NCBI RefSeq assembly: GCF_001598055.1
Contig: NZ_CP014845.1
Coordinates: 1,488,001-1,552,000, forward strand
Origin: Cupriavidus nantongensis
GTDB taxonomy: Bacteria > Pseudomonadota > Gammaproteobacteria > Burkholderiales > Burkholderiaceae
DNA length: 64,000 nt
Direction of reading: 5' to 3'
The position numbers and the translations under genes are program-made. Shown in pieces: positions 44,154 through 51,977 of the stretch (the stretch's first letter is position 1; each line of letters starts with the position of its first letter). The notes beneath the pieces were generated by a model. That model ran no database searches. It saw only the letters and a program-made list of their open reading frames with translations, and had not been told where the DNA came from.

Positions 44154-45128
44154 CTATTGCGGTTCGACGCCGCTGCGCTCGACGATGTCGCCCCACTTGC
44201 GGATTTCCTGGCTCACGAAGTGCTGGAAATCGGCGACCGGCATGCGGCCCGGCGTCGTGCCTTGCTGCCGCAGCATTTCCCGGAATGACGGCTCGTTCAT
44301 CGCGCTGCGCGCGAGCTCGTTCAGCCGCGCCTGGATCGCGGGCGGCAGCCTTGCGGGGCCGTAGAATCCGATCCAGATCTCGGTTTCGTAGCCCGGCACG
44401 CCCTGCTCCGCGACCGTCGGCACATCGGGCAGGACCGCCGCGCGAGTCTTCGTCGTGACGGCCACCGGCGTGAGCTTGCCGGCCTGGATGTACTTGAGCG
44501 CAGTCAGTGCATCGACGAACGAAGCCTGTATCTGTCCGCCCAGCAAGTCATTGACGGCCGCGGCCGTGCCTTTGTACGGCACGTGCAGCAGCGGCGCACC
44601 GGTGCGGCTGGCGAGCAAGGCGCCCGACAGGTGCGTAGTGCCGCCGGTTCCCGCCGACCCGTAACTGACGCTGCCGGAGCGGCGTGCGAACGCGAGCAAT
44701 TCCTGCAGATTGCGCGCGGGAACCGACGGATTGACCACCAGCACACTCGGCGTGCTAGCCAGCAGCGCAATCGGTGCGAAGTCTCGCTCCGTGTCATAAG
44801 GCAGGCGCCTGGTGATCGCCGGATTCACCACATGGGCCGTGGTGGTGACAAGCAGGGTATAGCCGTCAGGCTGCGCACGGGCGACCTTCTCCGCGCCGAT
44901 GATGCCGCCCGCGCCGGGGCGGTTTTCCACCAGCACCGGCTGGCCCGTGGCCTTCTGCATCGTTGCGGCCAGTTGTCGGGCCAGCACGTCGGTCATGCCG
45001 CCGGCGACGAATGGAACCACCAGCGTCACCGGCTTCTGCGGATAATCGCCGCCCGCCAGTGCGCCTGACGAAAACAGCAGCAGGCAGACGCTGGCCAGGC
45101 AGCGCCGCAACGACAAGGTCCGGAACAT
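44154..45128 (-). CDS. Bug-family (TctC-like) binding protein, first gene of the operon
   Basis: 324 residues. Signal peptide to ALAGG, then YPQKPVTLVVPFVAGGMTD, NRPGAGGIIGAEKVA and VPYKGTAAAVNDLLGGQIQ. Paralog of the Bug protein 50 bp downstream. The ATG at 45128 follows GGAGGAGACACGA. Its promoter faces the LysR gene at 45250. Confidence 0.93.
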   Translation of the reverse strand: MFRTLSLRRCLASVCLLLFSSGALAGGDYPQKPVTLVVPFVAGGMTDVLARQLAATMQKATGQPVLVENRPGAGGIIGAEKVARAQPDGYTLLVTTTAHVVNPAITRRLPYDTERDFAPIALLASTPSVLVVNPSVPARNLQELLAFARRSGSVSYGSAGTGGTTHLSGALLASRTGAPLLHVPYKGTAAAVNDLLGGQIQASFVDALTALKYIQAGKLTPVAVTTKTRAAVLPDVPTVAEQGVPGYETEIWIGFYGPARLPPAIQARLNELARSAMNEPSFREMLRQQGTTPGRMPVADFQHFVSQEIRKWGDIVERSGVEPQ

Positions 45129-45202
45129 TTCGTGTCTCCTCCATCTGGCGCGCGGTTTGCCCGCGTCGAATCACTGCAAGGCCTGATGGTAGAGACAGAT
45201 GC

Positions 45203-45234
45203 ATTCATGACACAATCGACTTCTTCTCATGAAT
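45203..45234. promoter_or_regulatory. Inverted repeat between the catabolic operon and its LysR gene
   Basis: ATTCATGA at 45203-45210 and its exact complement TCATGAAT at 45227-45234, 16 bases apart, in the divergent promoter region. Position and arm length suit a LysR operator. The right arm covers an in-frame ATG at 45229, supporting the later start at 45250. Confidence 0.6.
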
Positions 45235-45249
45235 CCAGTCGGTGCAGGA

Positions 45250-46152
45250 ATGAACATAACCTTGCGGCAGTTGCGCCTGTTCCTGGCGGTCTTTGAAACG
45301 CAAAGCATTACCGCTGCTGCGGCCAGGCAGAACATCACGCAATCCGCGGCGAGCAAGGTGATTGCCGAACTCGAGACCCAGCTCGGCTTTGCGCTGTTCG
45401 ACCGCACCACGCGGCGGGTGGAGCCGACCGATGCGGCCATCGAGTTCCATGCCTTTGCCGTCGACGTCATCGCCACCATGCAGGCGGCGACACGCAGCGT
45501 CGAGGAGCTCGCGGCGCTGAAGCGCGGCAAGGTCAGCATTGCCGCGTCGCCATTGATGATCTATGGCCTGCTCGCCGCGCCCATTACCGAGTACAGGAAG
45601 CGGTTTCCAGGCGTGCGTTTCGAGCTTCACGAGCTTTCCACCGACGAGACGGTGGCAAGCGTGCGCGCCGGCGCGGTCGACTTCGGCCTGGGTGCGGTCG
45701 AGGGCGAGCTGCCGGGCGTGGCCTCGGAGGTGGTCTACCAGGGACGCATGCGCGCCGTGGTGAGCAAGGATAGCCCGCTGGCAAGCCGCGAGCGGATACG
45801 GCTGGCCGACCTTGCGCGCTTCAACCACATCAGCCTGCGGCGCTTCTTCAGCGTGCGCAGGACGCTGGACCAGCTGGTTGCGGACAAGGGCGTAGTGCTG
45901 CCGAGCGGGGTGGAAGTCGGCACCTTGACCTCGGCGCTAGGGCTGGTCAAGCAAGGCGACAGCGTGCTGATCGCCCCCTCCTATGCCGCGAAGATTGCCG
46001 AGGAATGGGGCATGCGCACGATTGCCATCGTCGACATTCCGGCCGATGCGCATCGCCTGTCGCTGATCCAGCGCCGGCTTGGCCGGCCGACGCTGGCTAC
46101 GCGCAAGTTCCTGCAGGAACTGATTCCGCGGCTGAAGGCGATCAGCGGATAG
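45250..46152 (+). CDS. LysR-family regulator, divergent from the catabolic operon
   Basis: 300 residues from the ATG at 45250 (MNITLRQLRLFLAVFET), matching the start of its paralog at 33235; an ATG at 45229 lies in the operator arm. Helix-turn-helix at about 4-60 (ITAAAARQNITQSAASKVIA). The ligand domain shares HELSTDET with the paralog. It is divergent from the first Bug gene and is the best candidate for the pathway-specific activator of the operon. Confidence 0.9.
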   Translation: MNITLRQLRLFLAVFETQSITAAAARQNITQSAASKVIAELETQLGFALFDRTTRRVEPTDAAIEFHAFAVDVIATMQAATRSVEELAALKRGKVSIAASPLMIYGLLAAPITEYRKRFPGVRFELHELSTDETVASVRAGAVDFGLGAVEGELPGVASEVVYQGRMRAVVSKDSPLASRERIRLADLARFNHISLRRFFSVRRTLDQLVADKGVVLPSGVEVGTLTSALGLVKQGDSVLIAPSYAAKIAEEWGMRTIAIVDIPADAHRLSLIQRRLGRPTLATRKFLQELIPRLKAISG

Positions 46153-46188
46153 CGGGACTGACTGTGTGCCGGCCGCTCGGGCCGAAAC

Positions 46189-47754
46189 TCAGGTCACCGG
46201 CGCCGGATTGAACAACACCAGCGCATTGCGGATCTTCCAATGCTCCGCCCATGACCTCCTGCCGCTGGCCACCGCCAGCAGCGTGTGGAACAGCTCCCAG
46301 CCCACTTCCTCGATGGTGGCCTCGCCGGTGGCGATGCGGCCGGCGTTGACGTCCATCAGGTCGTGCCAGCGCCGCGCCAGGTCATTGCGGGTGGAGACCT
46401 TGATCACCGGCACTTCCGCCAGCCCGTACGGGGTGCCGCGCCCGGTGGTGAATACGTGCAGGTTCATGCCGGCGGCGAGTTGCAACGTGCCGCAGACAAA
46501 GTCGCCGGCGGGCGTGGCGGCGTAGATCAGGCCCTTCTGCGTGACCTTTTCGCCCGGGCCGCTGACGCCGTGGATCGGGCCGGTGCCGGACTTGACGATC
46601 GAGCCCATCGCCTTTTCGACGATATTGGACAGGCCGCCCTTCTTGTTGCCGGGCGTGGTGTTGGCGCTGCGGTCGACCTGGCCCTGCTCCAGGTAGCGGT
46701 CATACCAGGCCATCTGCCGCACCAGCGCCTCGGCCACCGCGGGCGTGGCGGCGCGTGCGGTGAGCTGGTCGATGCCGTCGCGCACCTCGGTCACCTCGGA
46801 GAACATCACGGTGGCGCCGGCGCGCACCAGCAGGTCGGTAGCAAAGCCCACCGCCGGGTTGGCGGTGACGCCGGAGAACGCATCGCTGCCGCCGCACTGG
46901 ACGCCCACCACCAGGTCCGACGCCGGACAGGTCTCGCGCCGGCGCGCGTTCAGGCGCGCGAGGTGCTTTTCCGCGGTGGCCATGATCGAATCGATCATCG
47001 AGGCGAAGCCCACGTGCTGCTCGGCCTGCAGGCACACCACATCGGGCTCGCCCTCCCTCTGGATCGGGATGGTGCCGGCGCCGATCAGGCGCGCCGGCTG
47101 CAGCTTCTCGCAGCCCAGGCTGACGATCATCACCTCGCCGCCGAAGTTGGGGTTCAGCGCGATATTGCGGATGGTGCGGATCGGGATGCCGGCATCGGGC
47201 GCGTCGATAGCCACGCCGCAGCCATAGGTGTGCTCCAGCCCGACCACGTCGTCGACGTTGGGGTACTTCAGCAGCAGCTCTTCCTTGATCCGGCGCACCG
47301 CGAACTCGACCACGCCCTCGACGCACTGCACCGTGGTGGTAATGCCCAGGATGTTGCGCGTGCCGACCGAGCCGTCGGCATTGCGGTAGCCCTCGAAGGT
47401 ATAGCCGCCCAGCGGCGGCAGCGGCGTCACGCGCGTGCCGACCGGCAGGTCGTCCAGTCCAGGCGCGGCCGGCATGCGGATCACGCGCTCGTTGACCCAG
47501 CTGCCGCGCGGCAGGTCCCTGAGCGCGTAGCCGATCACGACGTTGTAGCGGATCACCGCGTCGCCTTCGCGCAGGTCCGCCAGCGCCACCTTGTGGCCTT
47601 GCGGGACGGCCTCGGCCAGCGCCAGGCCGCAGGGGAAGGTGGTGCCTGCGGGCAGGCCATCGTCATTGGCAACGATGGCGACGTTGTCGTGCGCATGCAT
47701 CGTGATGTAGAGGGGGCGCGACGCCTGCGGGGCCGCGGTAGGGGTCACTGCCAT
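46189..47754 (-). CDS. garD: Galactarate dehydratase (UxaA/GarD family)
   Basis: 521 residues, close to E. coli GarD. The N-terminal SAF-like domain ([31 protein letters not shown]) is followed by the dehydratase body ([61 protein letters not shown]). Converts galactarate to 5-dehydro-4-deoxyglucarate with Fe(II). The next enzymes of the pathway are not adjacent, but a GarR-like reductase lies at the window end. Two GntR-type operators lie upstream. A sister function in the family (altronate or another sugar-acid dehydratase) is possible. Confidence 0.9.
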   Translation of the reverse strand: MAVTPTAAPQASRPLYITMHAHDNVAIVANDDGLPAGTTFPCGLALAEAVPQGHKVALADLREGDAVIRYNVVIGYALRDLPRGSWVNERVIRMPAAPGLDDLPVGTRVTPLPPLGGYTFEGYRNADGSVGTRNILGITTTVQCVEGVVEFAVRRIKEELLLKYPNVDDVVGLEHTYGCGVAIDAPDAGIPIRTIRNIALNPNFGGEVMIVSLGCEKLQPARLIGAGTIPIQREGEPDVVCLQAEQHVGFASMIDSIMATAEKHLARLNARRRETCPASDLVVGVQCGGSDAFSGVTANPAVGFATDLLVRAGATVMFSEVTEVRDGIDQLTARAATPAVAEALVRQMAWYDRYLEQGQVDRSANTTPGNKKGGLSNIVEKAMGSIVKSGTGPIHGVSGPGEKVTQKGLIYAATPAGDFVCGTLQLAAGMNLHVFTTGRGTPYGLAEVPVIKVSTRNDLARRWHDLMDVNAGRIATGEATIEEVGWELFHTLLAVASGRRSWAEHWKIRNALVLFNPAPVT

Positions 47755-47795
47755 GTCTGCTCCAGCCCGGCAATTAAACCAAGGGCATGTGTTAC

Positions 47796-47808
47796 GTTGT
47801 CTGACAAC
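47796..47808. promoter_or_regulatory. FadR-type GntR operator, 42 bp upstream of garD
   Basis: GTTGTCTGACAAC is a palindrome matching the FadR-subfamily GntR consensus TNGTNNNACNA. Its place over the probable garD promoter suits repression. Confidence 0.7.
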
Positions 47809-47895
47809 ATTTTACCGATTTCATTGGTTCTTCGGCTGCGGGTTATCCCTTGATCGGGCCAGTTTTGGGCGCACCGTGTCACACATTTACCCCTT

Positions 47896-47908
47896 GTTGT
47901 ACGACAAC
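47896..47908. promoter_or_regulatory. Second FadR-type GntR operator
   Basis: GTTGTACGACAAC, within TGTTGTACGACAACA, fits the same consensus. It is exactly 100 bp from the first site, which could allow looping or the control of both divergent promoters. Confidence 0.7.
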
Positions 47909-48131
47909 ACATATGCCGCAGCCACGCCACGATCAGGCAAAAGCCGCCATTGCTGCACCGCAAAATGACCGTTCCCTGCGACATGGCCTATAAGAGTGCA
48001 ACCGGTTTCATGCCAGATGACGCCGGCCAGTCTACGCGCCGGCCCCAAGTCACACCCCTGCCCGGCGCCAAATTCCATTCCGCACGCCTGGCCGTTTCCC
48101 GCGGCCAGGCACACGACAGGAGGCACCACTC

Positions 48132-49187
48132 ATGCGCTGGAAGCAACGTCCGCAAGGTTCCAACTGGGGCGACTTCGGCCCCGACGACCAGCTCGGCCGC
48201 ATCAACCTGATCGGGCCCGAACAGGTCATCAAGGGCGCGCGCGAGGTGCAGGCCGGCCTGAGCTTCTGCCTGTCGCTGCCGCTGGACTACCCGGGCGGCA
48301 ACAAGCTCAATCCGCGCCGCCATCCGCCGGTGCTGCGCCCGACCTTTCGCGACGACTCGCCCTACACCAACTTCCCGCTGGCGAAGATGGATCCTGCCGC
48401 GACCGATGTGATCAGCGACGACCAGGTGCTGATGTGCCTGCAGTACAGCACGCAATGGGACGCGCTGGCGCATGTGGGCGCGCTCTTCGACGCCGACGGC
48501 GATGGCCGCGCCGAACGGGTCTACTACAACGGCTACCGCGCCAACGAGCATATCGTCGGGCCGGTCGACTACGCCGAGGACGACAACTTCGCGGCGCACC
48601 CGTGCGGCCACGACCACAGCGCGGCGCACGCGCTCGGCATCGAGAACTTCGCGGTCAAGGGCATGCAGGGACGCGGCGTGCTGGTGGACCTGGCGCACGT
48701 GTTTGGCATGGACTTTCGCAACGTCGGCTACGACGACCTGATGCGCGCGATGGAAACCGGCAAGGTGGAGGTCGAACGCGGCGACATGCTGCTGCTGCGC
48801 ACCGGCTTTGCCGAAGTGGTGCTGTCGATGCAGCGTGAGCCCGATGAGGCCGTGCTGCATCACAGCTGCTGCGCGCTCGACGGGCGTGACGACAAGCTGC
48901 TGGACTGGATCACCGATGCGGGGATCGCGGCGCTGATCGCGGATAACTATGCGGTGGAGCGGTACCCTGCCCGGCCTGCGCCCGAGGGCGAATCGCACCA
49001 TCCTTTGCTGCCGCTGCATCACCATTGCCTGTTCAAGCTGGGATTGCCGCTGGGGGAGCTGTGGTATTTGCGGGAGCTGGCGGATTGGCTGCGGGGGAAT
49101 GGGCGGACGCGGTTTCAGTTGACGGCGCCGCCGTTGAGGTTGCCTGGCGCCGTGGGGTCGCCGGTTACGCCGGTTGCTACGGTGTGA
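48132..49187 (+). CDS. Cyclase-family protein (kynurenine-formamidase-like metal hydrolase)
   Basis: 351 residues. The ATG at 48132 follows GACAGGAGGCACC. The cyclase motif appears as STQWDALAHVG, a variant of the HxGTHxDxPxH signature in which His-Val-Gly replaces parts of it. GRGVLVDLAHVFG and GDMLLLRTGFAE follow. Such proteins are Zn/Mn-dependent amide or lactone hydrolases. It is divergent from garD and may share the two operators. Substrate unknown; a sugar-acid lactone is one possibility given the neighbour. Confidence 0.85.
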   Translation: MRWKQRPQGSNWGDFGPDDQLGRINLIGPEQVIKGAREVQAGLSFCLSLPLDYPGGNKLNPRRHPPVLRPTFRDDSPYTNFPLAKMDPAATDVISDDQVLMCLQYSTQWDALAHVGALFDADGDGRAERVYYNGYRANEHIVGPVDYAEDDNFAAHPCGHDHSAAHALGIENFAVKGMQGRGVLVDLAHVFGMDFRNVGYDDLMRAMETGKVEVERGDMLLLRTGFAEVVLSMQREPDEAVLHHSCCALDGRDDKLLDWITDAGIAALIADNYAVERYPARPAPEGESHHPLLPLHHHCLFKLGLPLGELWYLRELADWLRGNGRTRFQLTAPPLRLPGAVGSPVTPVATV

Positions 49188-49222
49188 GTGTTTTTGGGAT
49201 TCGTTGGCACTGCGGTCGGTGG

Positions 49223-49656
49223 TCGTGCTTGGCGGGCGCTGCTGTTTCGCCGGCGTAGCCGGCGACCTCCTTTCTGTCCGAGCGACAGAAAGGAGGCAAA
49301 GAGCGCGTCGCCTAAGCGGCTGGCTAAGGCGGCGTTGGTAGTTCGGGCGGTGGTGACTTGCGGTCGTGCTGGTGGTGGTTCCACCCTGCTGACGCTACCT
49401 GGATGTGCCTGGCGTTCGAGGTCGGATGGACGAACCCGACTTTAGGTCGGTGGCCGCCTTCTAACGGCGTTATTGGTGGGACGCCTTCGGCTGCGCTGCG
49501 CGCGCTCCCTATCTCAGGTCTTGGGCACTGGCACGGAGTGCGTCGCTGCGCTCGCACGCGTTGACGCGGGCGAGCCTTCTGGTTTTTATTGCCCGCTTGT
49601 TTGCTCCCCTCTCCCGCGCGCGGGGCGGGGGTGAGGGCGGGCGCCTCGACGAAGTC
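49223..49656 (+). repeat. Intergenic repeat element B
   Basis: About 435 bp nearly identical to element A (12176-12614), including the Pro/Arg-rich spurious reading frame. It starts 35 bp after the cyclase stop codon, in the same orientation to its upstream gene as A. Confidence 0.9.
49266..49296 (+). repeat. Stem-loop of element B, loop CCGAGCG
   Basis: A perfect 12-bp stem, CCTCCTTTCTGT with ACAGAAAGGAGG, around CCGAGCG. Compared with element A several stem pairs change on both arms and the loop does not. Confidence 0.85.
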
Positions 49657-49662
49657 GGGCCT

Positions 49663-49670
49663 ATGCACGG
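49663..49670. repeat. Target-site duplication, left copy
   Basis: ATGCACGG, repeated at 51058-51065 directly outside the right end of the insertion sequence. Confidence 0.9.
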
Positions 49671-49700
49671 GGGCCTGTCAGAAATTTTGTGTTTAGGGCA
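49671..49700 (+). repeat. Left terminal inverted repeat of the insertion sequence
   Basis: Begins GGGCCTGTCAG and ends GTGTTTAGGGCA. Matches the reverse complement of 51028-51057 at 26 of 30 bases. Confidence 0.9.
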
Positions 49701-49724
49701 TAACATGTCGCCAAGGAGCATGTC

Positions 49725-50984
49725 ATGCCACGTAGAAACAAGACGAGCCAGGCCGCCGATCGTGAGCTGCCGACCATTCCCGAGGATCTGATCGCCCATT
49801 TCGTAAAGGGTCCGATGACTGCCGAGGCCGTGCAGGACGCCTCAATGGCATTCAAGAAGGCCCTGATCGAGCGGGCGTTGGGCGCCGAGCTCGGCCATCA
49901 TCTGGGTTACCCGGCTGGCGCTGAGCGCCCAGCCGGCACAGCCAATCAACGCAATGGCAAGAGCGCTAAGACGGTTTTGACCGAGGACGGGCCGCTGCGA
50001 GTGGACATACCGCGCGACCGCGACGGCAGCTTCGATCCGATCCTGATTCCCAAGCACGAGCGGCGCTTCACCGGGTTCGACGACAAGATCGTGGCCATGT
50101 ACGCCCGCGGCATGACCGTGCGCGAGATCCAGGCTTTTCTGGGCGAGCAGTACGGCACCGAGGTGTCGCCAGAATTCATCAGTTCGGTCACCGATGCGGT
50201 CATGGACGAAGTCACCACCTGGCAAGCCCGCCCGCTGGAGGCGATGTACCCGGTGGTGTTCTTCGACGCGCTGCGGGTCAAGATGCGCGAGGACGGCGTG
50301 GTACGCAACAAGGCCGTCTATCTGGCCTTGGGCGTGCTGCCCGACGGCACGCGCGACATCCTTGGCCTGTGGATCGAGAGCACCGAAGGCGCCAAGTTCT
50401 GGATGAAGGTGTTCAACGACCTGAAGACCCGTGGCACGCAGGACATCCTGATTGCAGTGACCGACGGGCTCAAGGGCATGGAACAGGCCCTGAATGCGGT
50501 GTTCCCGGCCACGACGCTACAGACCTGCATCGTGCATCTGATCCGAAACAGCTTGAGCTACGCCGGTTGGAAAGAGCGCCGGGCCGTGGCTGCGGCGCTT
50601 AAGCCCGTGTACACCGCGCCCACTGTTGAGGCGGCGCTGGCCGAACTGGCGGCATTCGAGCAGAGCGAATGGGCTAAGAAGTACCCCCCGATCGCCGCGT
50701 CCTGGCGTCGCGCCTGGGATCAAGTGATCCCGTTCTTTACGTTTCCGCCGGCGATCCGCAAGATCATCTACACGACGAACGCGATCGAGAGCATCAACGC
50801 GCAACTACGTAAGATCATCAAGACGCGGGGGCACTTCCCCAGTGACGAGGCGGCAACGAAGCTGCTATGGCTGGCCCTGCGCAACATCACCGGCAAGTGG
50901 GGCAGCTCAACGCATGACTGGAAAGCTGCCATGAACCAGTTCGCGATTCTCTATGAGGAACGCTTTACCCACCCGCATCACTGA
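49725..50984 (+). CDS. IS256-family transposase
   Basis: 419 residues, full length. DDE residues: Asp in VVFFDALRVKMREDG, Asp in IAVTDGLKGMEQ and Glu in TNAIESINAQLRK. VHLIRNSLSYAGWKER is another family block. The ATG at 49725 follows AAGGAGCATGTC. Catalyses copy-out or cut-and-paste movement of the element. No frameshift or stop interrupts it, so it may still be active. Confidence 0.96.
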   Translation: MPRRNKTSQAADRELPTIPEDLIAHFVKGPMTAEAVQDASMAFKKALIERALGAELGHHLGYPAGAERPAGTANQRNGKSAKTVLTEDGPLRVDIPRDRDGSFDPILIPKHERRFTGFDDKIVAMYARGMTVREIQAFLGEQYGTEVSPEFISSVTDAVMDEVTTWQARPLEAMYPVVFFDALRVKMREDGVVRNKAVYLALGVLPDGTRDILGLWIESTEGAKFWMKVFNDLKTRGTQDILIAVTDGLKGMEQALNAVFPATTLQTCIVHLIRNSLSYAGWKERRAVAAALKPVYTAPTVEAALAELAAFEQSEWAKKYPPIAASWRRAWDQVIPFFTFPPAIRKIIYTTNAIESINAQLRKIIKTRGHFPSDEAATKLLWLALRNITGKWGSSTHDWKAAMNQFAILYEERFTHPHH

Positions 50985-51027
50985 GATAATGCTGGCTCAC
51001 CGGTTACGTCGACGGTGAGCCTTTAAC

Positions 51028-51057
51028 TGCCCTGAACACAAAAACGCTGACAGGCCC
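51028..51057 (-). repeat. Right terminal inverted repeat of the insertion sequence
   Basis: Reads TGCCCTGAACACAAAAACGC and ends CTGACAGGCCC; complement of the left repeat with four mismatches. Confidence 0.9.
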
Positions 51058-51065
51058 ATGCACGG
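51058..51065. repeat. Target-site duplication, right copy
   Basis: ATGCACGG, identical to 49663-49670. Confidence 0.9.
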
Positions 51066-51254
51066 CGGTGGCCCAGGCAATCTGCCGTTACCCCATCAAC
51101 GCCTTTGCCTGCGCTACGCGCAAACACCAAAAGACCGTCAGCCCATATCGAGCCTGCGCAGCAGCCGCAGGCGTCCCCGCGATATCGCCCGCAGCAGGCT
51201 GCCTACACCCTGTTGGGATCGTTCAATAGTCAGTGATCGTAGGCACCGCCCCTG

Positions 51255-51425
51255 ACTCACATAGCGTCAGCAGGTTCGAACGGGCACCCACGCCAAACGG
51301 AAATCACCACCGCCCGACCCACCAACGCCGCGGAATTGATTGCCAGCCGCACAGGCGACGCGTTTTTTGGTTACTTTTTGGGGCTCGGCCAAAAAGTGAC
51401 CCGCCCAGCAGGGCGGAACCACGCG
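51255..51425 (-). repeat. Intergenic repeat element C, core (inverted)
   Basis: Read on the minus strand it matches elements A and B: the stem-loop, the tail ACGCGTCGCCTGTGCGGCTG, GGGCGGTGGTGA and CCTGCTGACGCTA in the same order. It is more diverged than A and B are from one another. Confidence 0.75.
51369..51401 (-). repeat. Stem-loop of element C
   Basis: On the minus strand GGTCACTTTTTGG pairs with CCAAAAAGTAACC (13 pairs, one of them a G-T type) around CCGAGCC. The loop keeps CCGAGC; the stem differs from A and B with the pairing preserved. Confidence 0.75.
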
Positions 51426-51883
51426 GTTCAAGCGCCGACAGCATGTCACCAACAGCAACTACTCAAATCCGCCCCCGATCCACATCAAGAAGGCCGCGCG
51501 ACGCTAGCGGAGGGCGGCGGGCCTGACGACGAGGGTGGAAGACCGATGCAAACACCAAGCCGGCCAGCCTTGCGGCTGCCTCGTGTCCGGCCCGCCATGG
51601 ATGACAAGCGCGTATGCGGAGACAGGCGGCGTCGAAGACGCCGACCTGTGGTGCTTGCAGTTCGGGCTTCCACGCCCGGCCACCGTTGTGTGCGATGACC
51701 GTGTCAGTCTCCCGCATTAGAGTCAGGAACTCGATAAGACAGTTCCCATTCCTGAGCGGACGCGGCATCGTGCCGTCGCTGCACCCGTTCGCAAATAGCC
51801 GATCTCCGAAACAATTCCTCAAGACATGCCTTGGCTGGTGAAGTGGCAGATTGGCGGTCGTGACTTCGTTGATACTCCTGCCC

Positions 51884-51930
51884 TCTCCCCCGCCCCTCTC
51901 CCGCAAGCGGGAGGGGCGAAAACATGCGGG
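51884..51930 (-). repeat. GC-rich hairpin module downstream of tctA
   Basis: CCCCTCTCCCGC, AA, then GCGGGAGGGG at 51893-51916, with GCGGGGGAGAGGG adjoining on the minus strand. Same module as at 12558-12583. It lies about 50 bp beyond the tctA stop and may end the operon transcript. Confidence 0.65.
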
Positions 51931-51977
51931 AGGGTCGGCTCGTCGGGCTGGCCCGCCCAAGCACGGCGACCCGACCT

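Larger units (their letters stand above)
47755..48131. other. Divergent gap of 377 bp with two operators
   Basis: Separates garD from the cyclase-family gene. It carries two TNGTNNNACNA-type sites 100 bp apart and otherwise no gene. Short open frames in it have no binding site. Confidence 0.6.
49188..49724. other. Gap holding repeat element B and the left end of the insertion sequence
   Basis: Repeat B covers 49223-49656, then a target-site copy and the left inverted repeat of the insertion sequence up to the transposase start. No other gene. Confidence 0.8.
49671..51057 (+). mobile_element. Intact IS256-family insertion sequence (1387 bp)
   Basis: Terminal inverted repeats of 30 bp (starting GGGCCTGTCAG at the left; ending CTGACAGGCCC at the right) with 26 of 30 positions matching, one full-length transposase gene, and an exact 8-bp duplication outside. 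It inserted in the gap between repeats B and C and broke no gene. The exact duplication suggests a recent event. Confidence 0.93.
51066..51977. other. Non-coding gap with repeat element C
   Basis: No gene supported. It holds the diverged inverted core of the repeat (51255-51425), a middle part with small palindromes such as GGCGTCGAAGACGCC near 51625, and the GC-rich hairpin module near tctA (51884-51930). Open frames here have no binding site and repeat-like composition. Confidence 0.65.

Noticed and set aside
51233..51841. Several short open frames in the gap before tctA
   Set aside because: No binding sites, repeat-type composition, mutually overlapping; none kept as genes.
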